64,000 nucleotides of DNA. It comes from Lachnospiraceae bacterium UBA3689 (GTDB taxonomy: Bacteria; Bacillota; Clostridia; Lachnospirales; Lachnospiraceae). Each line of letters begins with the position of its first letter. The stretch's first letter is position 1. A program made the position numbers and the translations under genes. The notes under the pieces were generated by a model, which made no database searches, was not told the DNA's origin, and worked only from the letters and a program-made list of their open reading frames with translations. The DNA lies in assembly GCA_002371465.1 (NCBI GenBank), contig DFIU01000006.1, positions 1 through 64,000 of the forward strand. The letters are read 5' to 3'. Below, one piece after another: positions 15,992 through 24,702 of this stretch.

Positions 15992-16711
15992 TTACAGCTT
16001 GATGGTATCGATCTTCGCCGCCAGTTGCTCGGTCAAAATCCGGTAGTTTTCCTCATTTAAAATGAGCTTGCGCCCGCTCTTTTTTAAGAGTCCCTGACTG
16101 ATCATGTCGGTCAAGGTCCGGTTCACGGTCCGAACCGACAGAGCCGTACTGCGGCCGATCTCCGCCCGGTTCATGGACAGGATGGCACGCCCCTCTTTTT
16201 GAGTCTTTTCGTAGTAATTGACCAAAAAAAGGGCGACCCGATCCTCTCCCTGCAGGAAGAGGTTGAGGCGGTCGGTCCGGTTCTGTTCCACCAGGTAGCG
16301 GGTCATTTCCCGGGTCTGCATACTCATCGCGTTGATGTCCGTCATCATCCACCTGGCGAACTGGTCCTTGGAGATCTTCATGAAGCGGCATTCCGACTCC
16401 GCGTAGAGGGTAGTCTGGTAGGTTTTAAGATCCGCCAGAAACTCCATGGCTCCAAAGACCTCGACCGGCTCAAAGCGCATATAGTCGTAGGTCGCCTGTT
16501 CGATTCTTAAGTCCGTGGCGGTGACAATCCCTTCCACTAAGATAAAGATGGTCTTTGCAGGCTCATTTTCCCGGATAAAGGAAACGCCCTTGGGCACGGT
16601 TACGACCTGGAACTCTTCAAGCAGCCACCGAGGGGCATTTCTTAAATACTGTTCCAGATAGACCGCATGTTCATGTTTCAGCTGGCCCAAAAGACGGTCA
16701 ACTTCGTTCAT
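15992..16711 (-). CDS. Crp/Fnr family transcriptional regulator
   Basis: Regulator of 239 residues with an N-terminal cyclic-nucleotide-binding-type beta barrel (about 25-140) and a C-terminal winged helix (about 170-225). The recognition region is RAEIGRSTALSVRTVNRTLTD. No FNR-type iron-sulfur cysteine cluster is visible. It is the last gene of the nucleoside ABC transporter operon, overlapping the permease stop by one base (TAATG), which suggests that it controls uptake and the neighbouring phosphorylase genes. The ligand is unknown. Confidence 0.88.
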   Translation of the reverse strand: MNEVDRLLGQLKHEHAVYLEQYLRNAPRWLLEEFQVVTVPKGVSFIRENEPAKTIFILVEGIVTATDLRIEQATYDYMRFEPVEVFGAMEFLADLKTYQTTLYAESECRFMKISKDQFARWMMTDINAMSMQTREMTRYLVEQNRTDRLNLFLQGEDRVALFLVNYYEKTQKEGRAILSMNRAEIGRSTALSVRTVNRTLTDMISQGLLKKSGRKLILNEENYRILTEQLAAKIDTIKL

Positions 16712-17625
16712 TATCTCGATCCTTTCTCATACGGGACACCGTTTGCCTTAGGCGCGGATGCGCGGCCGACAAACAGAATCAGGATGATGATGGTCGCGAC
16801 ATAGGGCAGCATGGAAATGATTTCAACCGGGATGACAGACCCTCCGAAGAGGACGGTCAGAGCAGTGAAGAAGCCGAACAGCAGGCAGGCGAGGTAGCCG
16901 CCGTGGGGCGTCCATTTTCCAAAAATAATTGCCGCGATTGCGATGAAGCCCTGGCCGCTGATGGCGGTCGGGGAGAACTGACTGACGACGCCCAGCGTCA
17001 TGGACGCGCCGCCAAGACCCGCCAAAAAACCGGAAGCGATAACACTTAAGTAGCGGACCTTGTAGACGTTGATGCCCAGGGTATCCGCCGCAGCCGGATG
17101 TTCGCCGACAGCCCGGATGTGAAGGCCCCAGGTCGTATGGTAGAAGACATACCACATGCCGACCGCGATCAAAAGGGCGATGATGGTCGTCCAGCTGACG
17201 TTGAGGTTCTTTGCCGCCCCGTGCAGCATCCCGGACGGGAAGAGGGTCGGAATCTTGTGGTCGACCGGCTGGGACTGAGTCGCCCCGTCATAGAAGAGCC
17301 GGCAGAGGAAGAGGGCGAGCCCCGGTCCCACCAGATTCATAGCGATACCGGTTACAGTCTGATCCGCCTTACAGGTGACCGAGGCGAAGGCGTGAACCAG
17401 GCCGAAGACCGCGCCCGCCAGGCCGCCGCATAAAAAGCCCAGCCAGGGATTGCCGGTTCTCTGCCCGACAAAGGTGCCAAAGAAGGCGCCTATGGTCATC
17501 ATGCCTTCGATCCCGATGTTGACGACGCCGGATACTTCCGAAATGACGCTGCCCTGTCCGGCAAGAGCAAGAGGTGTGGAATACATCAGCGTGATGCCGA
17601 TTGCAACTAGGATATTATTTAGCAT
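16711..17625 (-). CDS. BMP-type ABC transporter permease 2 (nucleoside uptake)
   Basis: Membrane permease of 304 residues, homologous to NupQ/YufQ and other permeases of BMP-family purine/nucleoside importers. The conserved stretch VVNIGIEGMMTIGAF lies in the N-terminal third and many hydrophobic helices follow. The start at 17625 (MLNNILVAIG) is set by GGAG and overlaps the end of the first permease by 11 bases; an earlier in-frame start would add an arginine-rich leader read from the upstream gene. It pairs with the permease encoded just upstream. Confidence 0.9.
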   Translation of the reverse strand: MLNNILVAIGITLMYSTPLALAGQGSVISEVSGVVNIGIEGMMTIGAFFGTFVGQRTGNPWLGFLCGGLAGAVFGLVHAFASVTCKADQTVTGIAMNLVGPGLALFLCRLFYDGATQSQPVDHKIPTLFPSGMLHGAAKNLNVSWTTIIALLIAVGMWYVFYHTTWGLHIRAVGEHPAAADTLGINVYKVRYLSVIASGFLAGLGGASMTLGVVSQFSPTAISGQGFIAIAAIIFGKWTPHGGYLACLLFGFFTALTVLFGGSVIPVEIISMLPYVATIIILILFVGRASAPKANGVPYEKGSR

Positions 17626-18787
17626 CTCCGGCTCCTTTCTTCTTGTCCGTCCCGACCGTCTCCGTCTTGGGCGCAGCCTTCCTGACGTGCTTGTCAAGAA
17701 ACTGCGGAATGATGACAGAGAGAGCTACCAAAAATACGATGACACCGATGACGATGTTGATGATCTCCGTCGGCGCTCCGACCTGGGACTGCAGGCTCGC
17801 CCCTCCATAGAGGAGACCGCCGAATAGGAGTCCCGCAAAGATACATCCGATCGGGGAGGACTGGGCAATAAAGGCAACGGACAGACCGTTGAAGCCGACA
17901 TTTTCCGTAGCCGACAGGGTATTTAACAGGTGGGGCGACTGGCCCGTGATATAAAAGGCAGCGCCGAGCCCGCATAAGGCACCCGAAATCATCATGGAAT
18001 CGATGATATTTTTACTGACGTTGATGCCGGTGTAGCGCGCCGCATCGATGTTGGACCCGACCGACCGAAGTTCAAATCCCTTTTTGGTTCTGGTCAGCAG
18101 CCAGGTGACGAAGATCGCCGCGATGACCGCCACGGCAAAGCCCATGTTGATATCATTTCTGCCCAGGACCTGCTTTAAAAAGTCGTTGCTCTTTAAGACG
18201 GCACGCCCCGCCTCGGACTTCTTCCAATGGTAGAGGACCATGGTATAGGCGGATTCATGGATCGGATAGGTTCCAATGGTCGCCGGCTTGTGATAGAGCC
18301 TGGTGTTGGTGAACCAGTTGTTGAAATAGAGGGCGATCCAGTTCAGCATGATGCTGGTGATAACCTCGTGGATGCCGATCTTTGCCTTAAGGACGCCGAC
18401 GATGCCGCCGTACAGAGCGGAGGCAAGGACAGCTGCCAGGATGACCGCAAGAATCTCCAGCGGAGCCGGCAGATCGAGAACGGCACCGGCCGCGACCGCA
18501 GCCACGCATCCCATCATGTACTGACCCTCAGCGCCGATATTAAAGAGGCCTGTCTTAATGGCAAAGGCAACGCCCAGACCCGTGAAGATGATGGGTGTCG
18601 ACTTGACCACAACGGCGGCGATGTCCTTGGGCTTGCCGACCATGCTCTTGATCAGGATGCCCACGGATTTAAGCGGTGGGAAGCCTGCCGCCGCCAGAAC
18701 GACCATTGCCACCAAAAAGCCCAGGATGATGGCGATGACCGTCAGAACGAACGGGTTCTTTAAAAACTTACGTCCCTTACTCTCCAT
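17615..18787 (-). CDS. BMP-type ABC transporter permease 1 (nucleoside uptake)
   Basis: Permease of 390 residues like NupP/YufP, with a hydrophobic start (NPFVLTVIAIILGFLVAMVV) and the family stretch TGLFNIGAEGQYMMG. The start at 18787 follows AGGAGG and overlaps the ATPase gene end by 11 bases, so the operon is tightly coupled. A charged C-terminal tail (TETVGTDKKKGAGDAK) faces the cytoplasm. Together with the second permease it should form a heterodimeric channel for nucleosides; substrate is inferred from family and from the downstream phosphorylase, aldolase and deaminase genes. Confidence 0.9.
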   Translation of the reverse strand: MESKGRKFLKNPFVLTVIAIILGFLVAMVVLAAAGFPPLKSVGILIKSMVGKPKDIAAVVVKSTPIIFTGLGVAFAIKTGLFNIGAEGQYMMGCVAAVAAGAVLDLPAPLEILAVILAAVLASALYGGIVGVLKAKIGIHEVITSIMLNWIALYFNNWFTNTRLYHKPATIGTYPIHESAYTMVLYHWKKSEAGRAVLKSNDFLKQVLGRNDINMGFAVAVIAAIFVTWLLTRTKKGFELRSVGSNIDAARYTGINVSKNIIDSMMISGALCGLGAAFYITGQSPHLLNTLSATENVGFNGLSVAFIAQSSPIGCIFAGLLFGGLLYGGASLQSQVGAPTEIINIVIGVIVFLVALSVIIPQFLDKHVRKAAPKTETVGTDKKKGAGDAK

Positions 18788-20318
18788 CGTAGCTACCTCC
18801 TGCCATAAGAAGACCCAGCGTCCGGTTGTCGACGGTCCCCTGTTTGAAGATCTGCTGGATATGACCGTCGTACATGACGGCAATCCGGTCCGAAACATTC
18901 ATGACTTCATCCAACTCATAGGAAATGAGCAGAACGGCGACGCCCTTGTCCCTCTCCCGGATCAGCGTCTTGTGGACTGTCTCAATCGCCCCGACGTCCA
19001 GTCCCCGGGTGGGCTGGATCGCGATCAAAAGCTTGGGATCATTGGCAATTTCGCGTCCGATGATGACCTTCTGCTGATTGCCTCCGGACAAGCCGCCCGC
19101 CCGTTTGGGGCCGCAGTCGTCCGGTCGGATATCGTACTGAAGGATCAGTCCTTCGGTGAAATCCATCATCTTCTTCCGGTCGATCGTAAAACCCGGATTG
19201 AAGTTCGGGTCCCGGTACTTTTCCAGGATGGCATTTTCATAGACGGAGAAATTCAGGACCAATCCCTCTTTCTGCCGGTCCTCTGGGATGATGGACATAC
19301 CCTGGTCGATTCCGAACCGAGGCGTCTTGTTCTGAATCTCAACGCCACTTATGCTGATGGTTCCGGCTGACGCCGGGATCAGGTTGTTGACCGCCTGCAT
19401 CAGCTCCTTCTGCCCGTTGCCGTCGATACCGGCTATACCGACGATTTCGCCCGCCCGGACCTGCAGATTGAAGTCCTTGACGGCGTCGAGCTTCTGGTCG
19501 TTTTTAGCGTAGAGCCCCTTGATGTCAAGGACCACGTCCCCGGGCTTTGCCTCCGTCTTGTCGACGACCAGCTTGACCGCATGTCCGACCATTTTCTCCG
19601 CCAGCTCATCCTCGGATACGCCCCTGACCGGGACCGTATCGATCCTGTGTCCCCGGCGAATGATGGTACAGACATCGGAGGACGCCTGAATTTCCTTTAG
19701 TTTATGGGTAATGATGATGATGGTCTTGCCATCCTTCACCAGATTTTTCATGATTTGGATCAGCTCGTCGATCTCCTGCTCCGTCAAAACGGCGGTCGGC
19801 TCGTCGAGGATCAACGTCTCCGCCCCTCGATAGAGAGCCTTCAGGATCTCTACTCTCTGCTGCATACTGACGGTGATATCGCGGATCAGGGCATCCGGAT
19901 CGACCTCCAATCCGTACTTCTCAACCAGATCCACAACAGCCTGTCTTGCTTTTTTCATGTCCAGCGTGATGCCGCCCTTTGTGGACTCACTGCCAAGGAC
20001 AATGTTCTGGGTGACGGTAAAGGTATCGACCAGCATAAAGTGCTGATGAACCATGCCGATCCCGTGTTCAATGGCTGCAGTCGGGTTCTTGATATTGACT
20101 TCCTGCCCATTGATGTAGATGCGGCCCGAGTCTGCCTGATACAGACCGTAAAGAACATTCATCAGAGTACTCTTGCCGGCTCCGTTTTCTCCCAATATGG
20201 AGTGGATCGTTCCCTTTTTCACATCCAGGTCGACATCCGTCAGCGCATAGAAAGAGCCGAAACTCTTGGTGATCCCATGCATCTGAACGGCGTACCCGCT
20301 GCTCACTTCTGCCGCCAT
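18777..20318 (-). CDS. BMP-type ABC transporter ATPase with two ATPase domains
   Basis: ATPase of 513 residues containing two nucleotide-binding domains in tandem, as in NupO/YufO and sugar importers. The first has Walker A GENGAGKST near residue 41 and Walker B TLILDEPTAVL; the second has a degenerate P-loop (GIDGNGQKE) and LSGGNQQK near 415. Such asymmetry is normal in the family. It is the second gene of the operon and lies 99 bases after the binding-protein gene, with a stem-loop in the gap. Confidence 0.92.
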   Translation of the reverse strand: MAAEVSSGYAVQMHGITKSFGSFYALTDVDLDVKKGTIHSILGENGAGKSTLMNVLYGLYQADSGRIYINGQEVNIKNPTAAIEHGIGMVHQHFMLVDTFTVTQNIVLGSESTKGGITLDMKKARQAVVDLVEKYGLEVDPDALIRDITVSMQQRVEILKALYRGAETLILDEPTAVLTEQEIDELIQIMKNLVKDGKTIIIITHKLKEIQASSDVCTIIRRGHRIDTVPVRGVSEDELAEKMVGHAVKLVVDKTEAKPGDVVLDIKGLYAKNDQKLDAVKDFNLQVRAGEIVGIAGIDGNGQKELMQAVNNLIPASAGTISISGVEIQNKTPRFGIDQGMSIIPEDRQKEGLVLNFSVYENAILEKYRDPNFNPGFTIDRKKMMDFTEGLILQYDIRPDDCGPKRAGGLSGGNQQKVIIGREIANDPKLLIAIQPTRGLDVGAIETVHKTLIRERDKGVAVLLISYELDEVMNVSDRIAVMYDGHIQQIFKQGTVDNRTLGLLMAGGSYDGE

Positions 20319-20353
20319 TTTCTTACCTCCGGGTCCTCATTTATTTAGCACAA

Positions 20354-20375
20354 TGACCGCCCTTTCAGGCGGTCA
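20354..20375 (-). other. Stem-loop after the BMP lipoprotein gene
   Basis: TGACCGCC and GGCGGTCA form an 8-bp stem with a 6-base loop and no T run. Such elements often protect the 5' segment of transporter mRNAs, so that the binding protein is made in excess. Confidence 0.6.
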
Positions 20376-20417
20376 CCGTCTGTGAACCATGCAAAATTTT
20401 TAAATCAGAGCTTTTGA

Positions 20418-21539
20418 TCAGCCAAGGGAGGAAATGTAAGTATTGTAATCTTCCTCGGTTGCAGGCGGAGTGATCTCTCCGGCCTTGATCTTCTCGCCGA
20501 TTTCAAGCGCCGCCTTGTAGATGTCGTCGCCGTAGAGATGGTGGTCCTCCGAGATGCCGACAGCGTCTTCGGACAGACCGTACTCAACGTCCTTATCCAG
20601 CTTTTCGCCGCTTGCGAACTTCTTGGAGAGGTCCTCAACCGCGACGTTGACGTTCTTCATGGCGGATGTCAGGACATTTTCCGGAGCCAGGTAGTTCTGG
20701 TCACGGTCGACGCCGATCGCGAACTTGTCCGCATCCTTTGCCGCTTCGATGACGCCCTGGCCTGTGCCGCCTGCAGCGTGGTAAACGATATCCGCGCCGT
20801 CGGTGAACATCTTGTTGGCGATGGACTTGCCCTTAGCAGCGTCGGAGAAGGACTCCGCGTACTGAGCGTCTACCTGAACATCCTTGCCAAGTTCCTTGTT
20901 GGCGTAAGCGACGCCTGCCTTGTAGCCCCATTCAAACTGATCGATGATGGGGGAAGAGATACCGCCGACGAAGCCGACCTTGTTGGTTTTGGTCACGGCT
21001 GCCGCTACATAGCCGACCATGAAGGAGGGTTCCTGGGCGCGGAACATGACGCCGGTCAGGTTGTCGATCTGGTCCGTGTTCTGGTTGTCGACAATGGCGA
21101 AATGGATGTCCGGATTTTCCTCAGCGGATTCCTTGATCGCGTCGTAGCAGGCAAAACCGATGCCCCAGCAGAGGGTGTTGCCGTTATCGATCAGGGTGTC
21201 GAAGTTGTTGACGAAATCGGACGCCTGCTTGGACTCGATGTAGTTGGTCTTGATGCCGGTGTCCTTGGTCAGCTTCTGCAGACCTTCCCAGGCGGACTGG
21301 TTGAAAGACTGGTCGTTGATTCCGCCGGTATCGGTGATCATGGCAACTTTGACGGAGCTGTCGACTCCGGCTGCGGTGGATCCCGCTGCCGTAGAGGCTG
21401 CTTCGGTCGGTGCTGCTGCCGATGTCGCTTCCGATGCCTTGGATGCTGTGCTGGTGCCCGGTGCCGATGCGCCGCAGGCTGCCAGTGAAAGGGTCATGGC
21501 TGATACGAGCGTGCCAGCCACAAGTTTCTTCATGTTCAT
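20418..21539 (-). CDS. BMP family nucleoside-binding lipoprotein
   Basis: Lipoprotein of 373 residues with the lipobox LAAC (C22) after a hydrophobic leader, then an Ala/Ser/Thr linker and a BMP (PnrA-like) binding fold. Family motifs are visible: TDTGGINDQSFNQSAWEG, VGFVGG and DIVYHAAGGTGQG. These proteins bind purine or pyrimidine nucleosides. The start at 21539 has an AGGAGG site; an upstream ATG at 21608 would hide the signal peptide. It is the first gene of the transporter operon. Confidence 0.92.
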   Translation of the reverse strand: MNMKKLVAGTLVSAMTLSLAACGASAPGTSTASKASEATSAAAPTEAASTAAGSTAAGVDSSVKVAMITDTGGINDQSFNQSAWEGLQKLTKDTGIKTNYIESKQASDFVNNFDTLIDNGNTLCWGIGFACYDAIKESAEENPDIHFAIVDNQNTDQIDNLTGVMFRAQEPSFMVGYVAAAVTKTNKVGFVGGISSPIIDQFEWGYKAGVAYANKELGKDVQVDAQYAESFSDAAKGKSIANKMFTDGADIVYHAAGGTGQGVIEAAKDADKFAIGVDRDQNYLAPENVLTSAMKNVNVAVEDLSKKFASGEKLDKDVEYGLSEDAVGISEDHHLYGDDIYKAALEIGEKIKAGEITPPATEEDYNTYISSLG

Positions 21540-21766
21540 AAATGTCCTCCTTTTCCCCTCGCGCAGGACCTTTGTCCTGCCATTTGGAACGTAGCAACTT
21601 GTTGACATTAAGGTACCATTTAACCTTACACCTTAAAAGGTCATTTGTCCATTTTATTTGTAATTTGTATAATCCCTCCAAGACATTTTTCCGTTTTTTG
21701 GCGATAATCACAAGAATCCAGAAAGGTGATTTGTATCTCCGGGTGACAACTGTCCTCTTTAAAGCC
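21540..21766 (-). other. Upstream region of the BMP transporter operon, no gene
   Basis: Together with the terminator at 21767-21807 this makes a 315-base gap. It must contain the transporter promoter, but no clean -35/-10 pair stands out. A TATACA box near 21667 and repeated AAGGT-type words around 21609-21640 are the only visible signals. Confidence 0.4.
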
Positions 21767-21807
21767 AAAAATCGGAAGTATGCACAAGTCTTTGCGCATA
21801 CTTCCGA
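21767..21807 (-). terminator. Terminator of the uppS-dapL-HerA operon
   Basis: A 12-bp stem (TCGGAAGTATGC/GCATACTTCCGA) is followed by TTTTT on the minus strand, about 45 bases after the HerA-like gene. Confidence 0.85.
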
Positions 21808-21854
21808 CTAAAATTCAGAAGGATTCCGATTGACAGACCCTTAGGTTCTTTGGG

Positions 21855-23453
21855 TCAGAGCTTAAAGAGGGTGCTTAAAATGCCCCGCCCCAGGGAAGCG
21901 CCCAAGTTGCCGCCCAATCGTTTGCCGAAGGTTCCAAAGCCGCTGCCCAGCATCTTGCCGGCCTCTCTGCCGACCGTGCCGGCGACGCTGCCAGCCACAG
22001 ACTTGGCGGCACTTTTAGCCTGCCTCCTCTGTCGCTCTTTCGCCCGTTCTTCCTCTTTTGCTTCCTTCTCAGCTGCCTTTGCCTCCTCTTTTTTAAGGAG
22101 GGCTGCTTCCTTCGCCTGGTCAGCCTCCGCCTGCTCCTTCTGCTTCTTCGCATCTTCCTCAAGACCCATTCGCTGCAGGAATTCATAGGCGGAATCGGAA
22201 TCGACGGGATTGGCGTAGCGGGCAAAGATGAGGCTCGCCTTCATGGCCCTGCCGCGTTCCTCCTCGCTGATGGAGCCCAAACGGCTCTGGGGAGGCAGGA
22301 TCCTGACCTTTTCCGCCATGCCCGGTATGCCCTCCTCGTCAAGGAAGGAGACCACAGCCTCCGCCGTCCCCAGATTTAAAATGGTCTCGTAGGTATCGAA
22401 AGCGGGATTGACACGGAAGGATTCCGCCGCTGCCCGGACCGCCTTCTGGTCAGCCGGGGTAAAAGCCCTGAGCCCGTGTTCAATCTTGTTTCCCAGCTGG
22501 GACAGGACGCCGTCCGGGATGTCCCGGGGATTTTGCGTACAGAAATAGACGCCGACGCCCTTTGAGCGGATCAGCTTGACCACCTGCTCGATCTTCTCGA
22601 GCAGAGTCTTGGAAGCCCCTTTAAAGAGGAGGTGGGCTTCGTCAAAGAAGAAGACCATCCTGGGCTTTTCCAGGTCCCCGACTTCCGGCAAGGTCTCAAA
22701 GAGTTCGCTTAAGAGCCAGAGCAGGAAGGTCGAATAGAGGGTTCCGTTTTGAATGAGGCTCTCCGAGTCAAGAATGTTGATAACACCCCTGCCGTCGGTC
22801 CCCCGCTGCATCCAGTCCGCGATGTTGAGAGCCGGCTCCCCAAAGAACTGGTCGCCGCCCGCCGTCTCAAGCGCCACCAGGGACCTGGTGATCGCCCCGA
22901 TCGAAGCCGGACTGATCCTGCCGTAGTCGCCGGCCAAGTCCTTTTCATGGTCCCGGACATAGGTCAGCATGGCCTTTAAGTCCCTGGTGTCGATCAGAAG
23001 CCACCGACGGTCGTCCGCAATTTTAAAGATGATGGATAAGATGTCGCTCTGCAGGTCGTTGAGGTCCAGGATCCGTGCCAAAAGGAGGGGACCCATCTCG
23101 GAAATGGTCGTCCGAAGCGGGATGCCCTTCTTTCCATAGATATCCCAGAGTTCCGCCGGATAACCCTCAAAAGCAAAGTTCCCCTCCTCAAGACCAAAGG
23201 CGGTCATTCTCGCCTTCATATCCTCGCTCGCCTCTCCCGGGAAGAGGAGGCTGGCGAGATCTCCCTTTACGTCCGCCACAAAGACCGGAACGCCAAGCTG
23301 GCTGAAGGCTTCCGCCAGTATTTTCAGCGTGACCGTCTTGCCGGTGCCGGTCGCCCCGGCAATAAGACCATGCCGGTTCGCCATCTTAGGCAGCAGGCAG
23401 ATTTCCCTGCCGTCCTTTGTATCCGCTACGCGAATCTTACCATCTTTTACCAT
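21855..23453 (-). CDS. HerA-like helicase/ATPase, DUF853 family
   Basis: P-loop ATPase of 532 residues of the DUF853 (HerA/FtsK-like) family. Walker A GATGTGKT is at 33-40 and Walker B is in RMVFFFDEAHLLF. The last ~120 residues are a Lys/Glu/Ala-rich coiled-coil-like stretch followed by a glycine- and arginine-rich tail. Function of the family is not settled; a DNA-translocating or pumping role is inferred. The start at 23453 has GGAGG; an in-frame start at 23513 adds residues that belong to dapL sequence. It follows dapL by 16 bases, an odd partner for lysine and cell-wall genes. Confidence 0.88.
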   Translation of the reverse strand: MVKDGKIRVADTKDGREICLLPKMANRHGLIAGATGTGKTVTLKILAEAFSQLGVPVFVADVKGDLASLLFPGEASEDMKARMTAFGLEEGNFAFEGYPAELWDIYGKKGIPLRTTISEMGPLLLARILDLNDLQSDILSIIFKIADDRRWLLIDTRDLKAMLTYVRDHEKDLAGDYGRISPASIGAITRSLVALETAGGDQFFGEPALNIADWMQRGTDGRGVINILDSESLIQNGTLYSTFLLWLLSELFETLPEVGDLEKPRMVFFFDEAHLLFKGASKTLLEKIEQVVKLIRSKGVGVYFCTQNPRDIPDGVLSQLGNKIEHGLRAFTPADQKAVRAAAESFRVNPAFDTYETILNLGTAEAVVSFLDEEGIPGMAEKVRILPPQSRLGSISEEERGRAMKASLIFARYANPVDSDSAYEFLQRMGLEEDAKKQKEQAEADQAKEAALLKKEEAKAAEKEAKEEERAKERQRRQAKSAAKSVAGSVAGTVGREAGKMLGSGFGTFGKRLGGNLGASLGRGILSTLFKL

Positions 23454-23469
23454 CGCGCCCTCCTTTATC

Positions 23470-24684
23470 TTAAAGTTCTTTGATCCGATCCAGAGCCGCC
23501 AGAGTATTTTCATAGGTACCGAAAGCGGTCAGGCGGAAGTAACCTTCGCCGTGAGGTCCGAAACCGGAGCCCGGCGTACCGACGACATTTGCCTTTTCCA
23601 GCAGGAAGTCGAAGAAGTCCCAGGAAGTCATGCCATCCGGCGTCTTCAGCCAGATATAGGGAGCGTTGACGCCGCCGTAAGCGGTGTAGCCCATGGACTG
23701 AAGCCCCTTTAAAATGGCGTCCGCATTCTTCATATAGCTGCCGACCAGCTCTTTTAAAGACTTTTTTCCTTCCGGCGTATAGCAGGCCGCGCCCGCCTTT
23801 TGAATGATGTAGGGAGCGCCGTTGTATTTTGTGCCATGGCGGCGAGCCCACATATCGTGCAGGGAGGCGTCCCCGCACCTGAGGTCCTTGGGGATGACCG
23901 TAAAGCCCAGGCGGACCCCGGTGAAGCCGGCATTTTTGGAGAAACTGCGGATCTCGATCGCGCAGGTTCTAGCCCCCTCGCACTCATAGATGGTATGGGG
24001 CAGGTCCGGCTCGGAGATATAAGCCTCGTAAGCCGCGTCGTAAATGATGACGCTGCCGTGTTCATTGGCGTAATCGACCCATCTTTGCAGCTGGTCTTTG
24101 GTGATCGCCGCTCCGGTCGGGTTGTTGGGGAAGCAGAGGTAAATGATGTCGGCACGCTCCTTGGGCAGGTCCGCGACAAAACCGTTTTCCTCGGTGCAGG
24201 GCATGTAGACCACGTCGCTCCAGCAGCCGGTGCTGGCGTCGTAAGTGCCGGTTCTGCCCGCCATGACGTTGGAGTCGACGTAGACCGGATAGACCGGATC
24301 GCTGACCGCGATCTTGTTGTCGACAGCAAAGAGTTCCTGGATATTGCCGGAATCGCTCTTGGCGCCGTCGGATACGAAGATTTCATCCGCTTCGATATGG
24401 GCGCCGCGGGATGCATAGTCCTCTTTTGCGATAATCTCCCTCAGGAAGGAGTAGCCCAGGTCCGGGGCGTAGCCCTTAAAGGTCGCCGCGTCCGCCATCT
24501 CATCGACCCCTTCGTGGAGGGACTTGATGATGGGGGCGGTCAGGGGCTTGGTCACATCCCCGATGCCAAGACGGATGATGTTCTTGTCCGGGTTCTGAGC
24601 CTGAAATGCCGTCACTTTTCCGGCAATTGTCGAAAAAAGGTAGCTGCCCGGAAGTTTCAAATAGTTGTCGTTTACTTTGTACAT
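23470..24684 (-). CDS. dapL: LL-diaminopimelate aminotransferase
   Basis: PLP enzyme of 404 residues that makes LL-diaminopimelate directly from tetrahydrodipicolinate and glutamate. It matches DapL in its N terminus (VNDNYLKLPGSYLFSTI), in KSDSGNIQELF near 109-119 and in the PLP lysine K250 within SFSKNAGFTG. The single-step aminotransferase route is typical of many Clostridia. The next enzyme, DapF, is encoded 18 bases upstream, so the two form a meso-DAP/lysine unit feeding peptidoglycan. Confidence 0.96.
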   Translation of the reverse strand: MYKVNDNYLKLPGSYLFSTIAGKVTAFQAQNPDKNIIRLGIGDVTKPLTAPIIKSLHEGVDEMADAATFKGYAPDLGYSFLREIIAKEDYASRGAHIEADEIFVSDGAKSDSGNIQELFAVDNKIAVSDPVYPVYVDSNVMAGRTGTYDASTGCWSDVVYMPCTEENGFVADLPKERADIIYLCFPNNPTGAAITKDQLQRWVDYANEHGSVIIYDAAYEAYISEPDLPHTIYECEGARTCAIEIRSFSKNAGFTGVRLGFTVIPKDLRCGDASLHDMWARRHGTKYNGAPYIIQKAGAACYTPEGKKSLKELVGSYMKNADAILKGLQSMGYTAYGGVNAPYIWLKTPDGMTSWDFFDFLLEKANVVGTPGSGFGPHGEGYFRLTAFGTYENTLAALDRIKEL

Positions 24685-24702
24685 GGTGAAGTTCTCCTTC
24701 TC

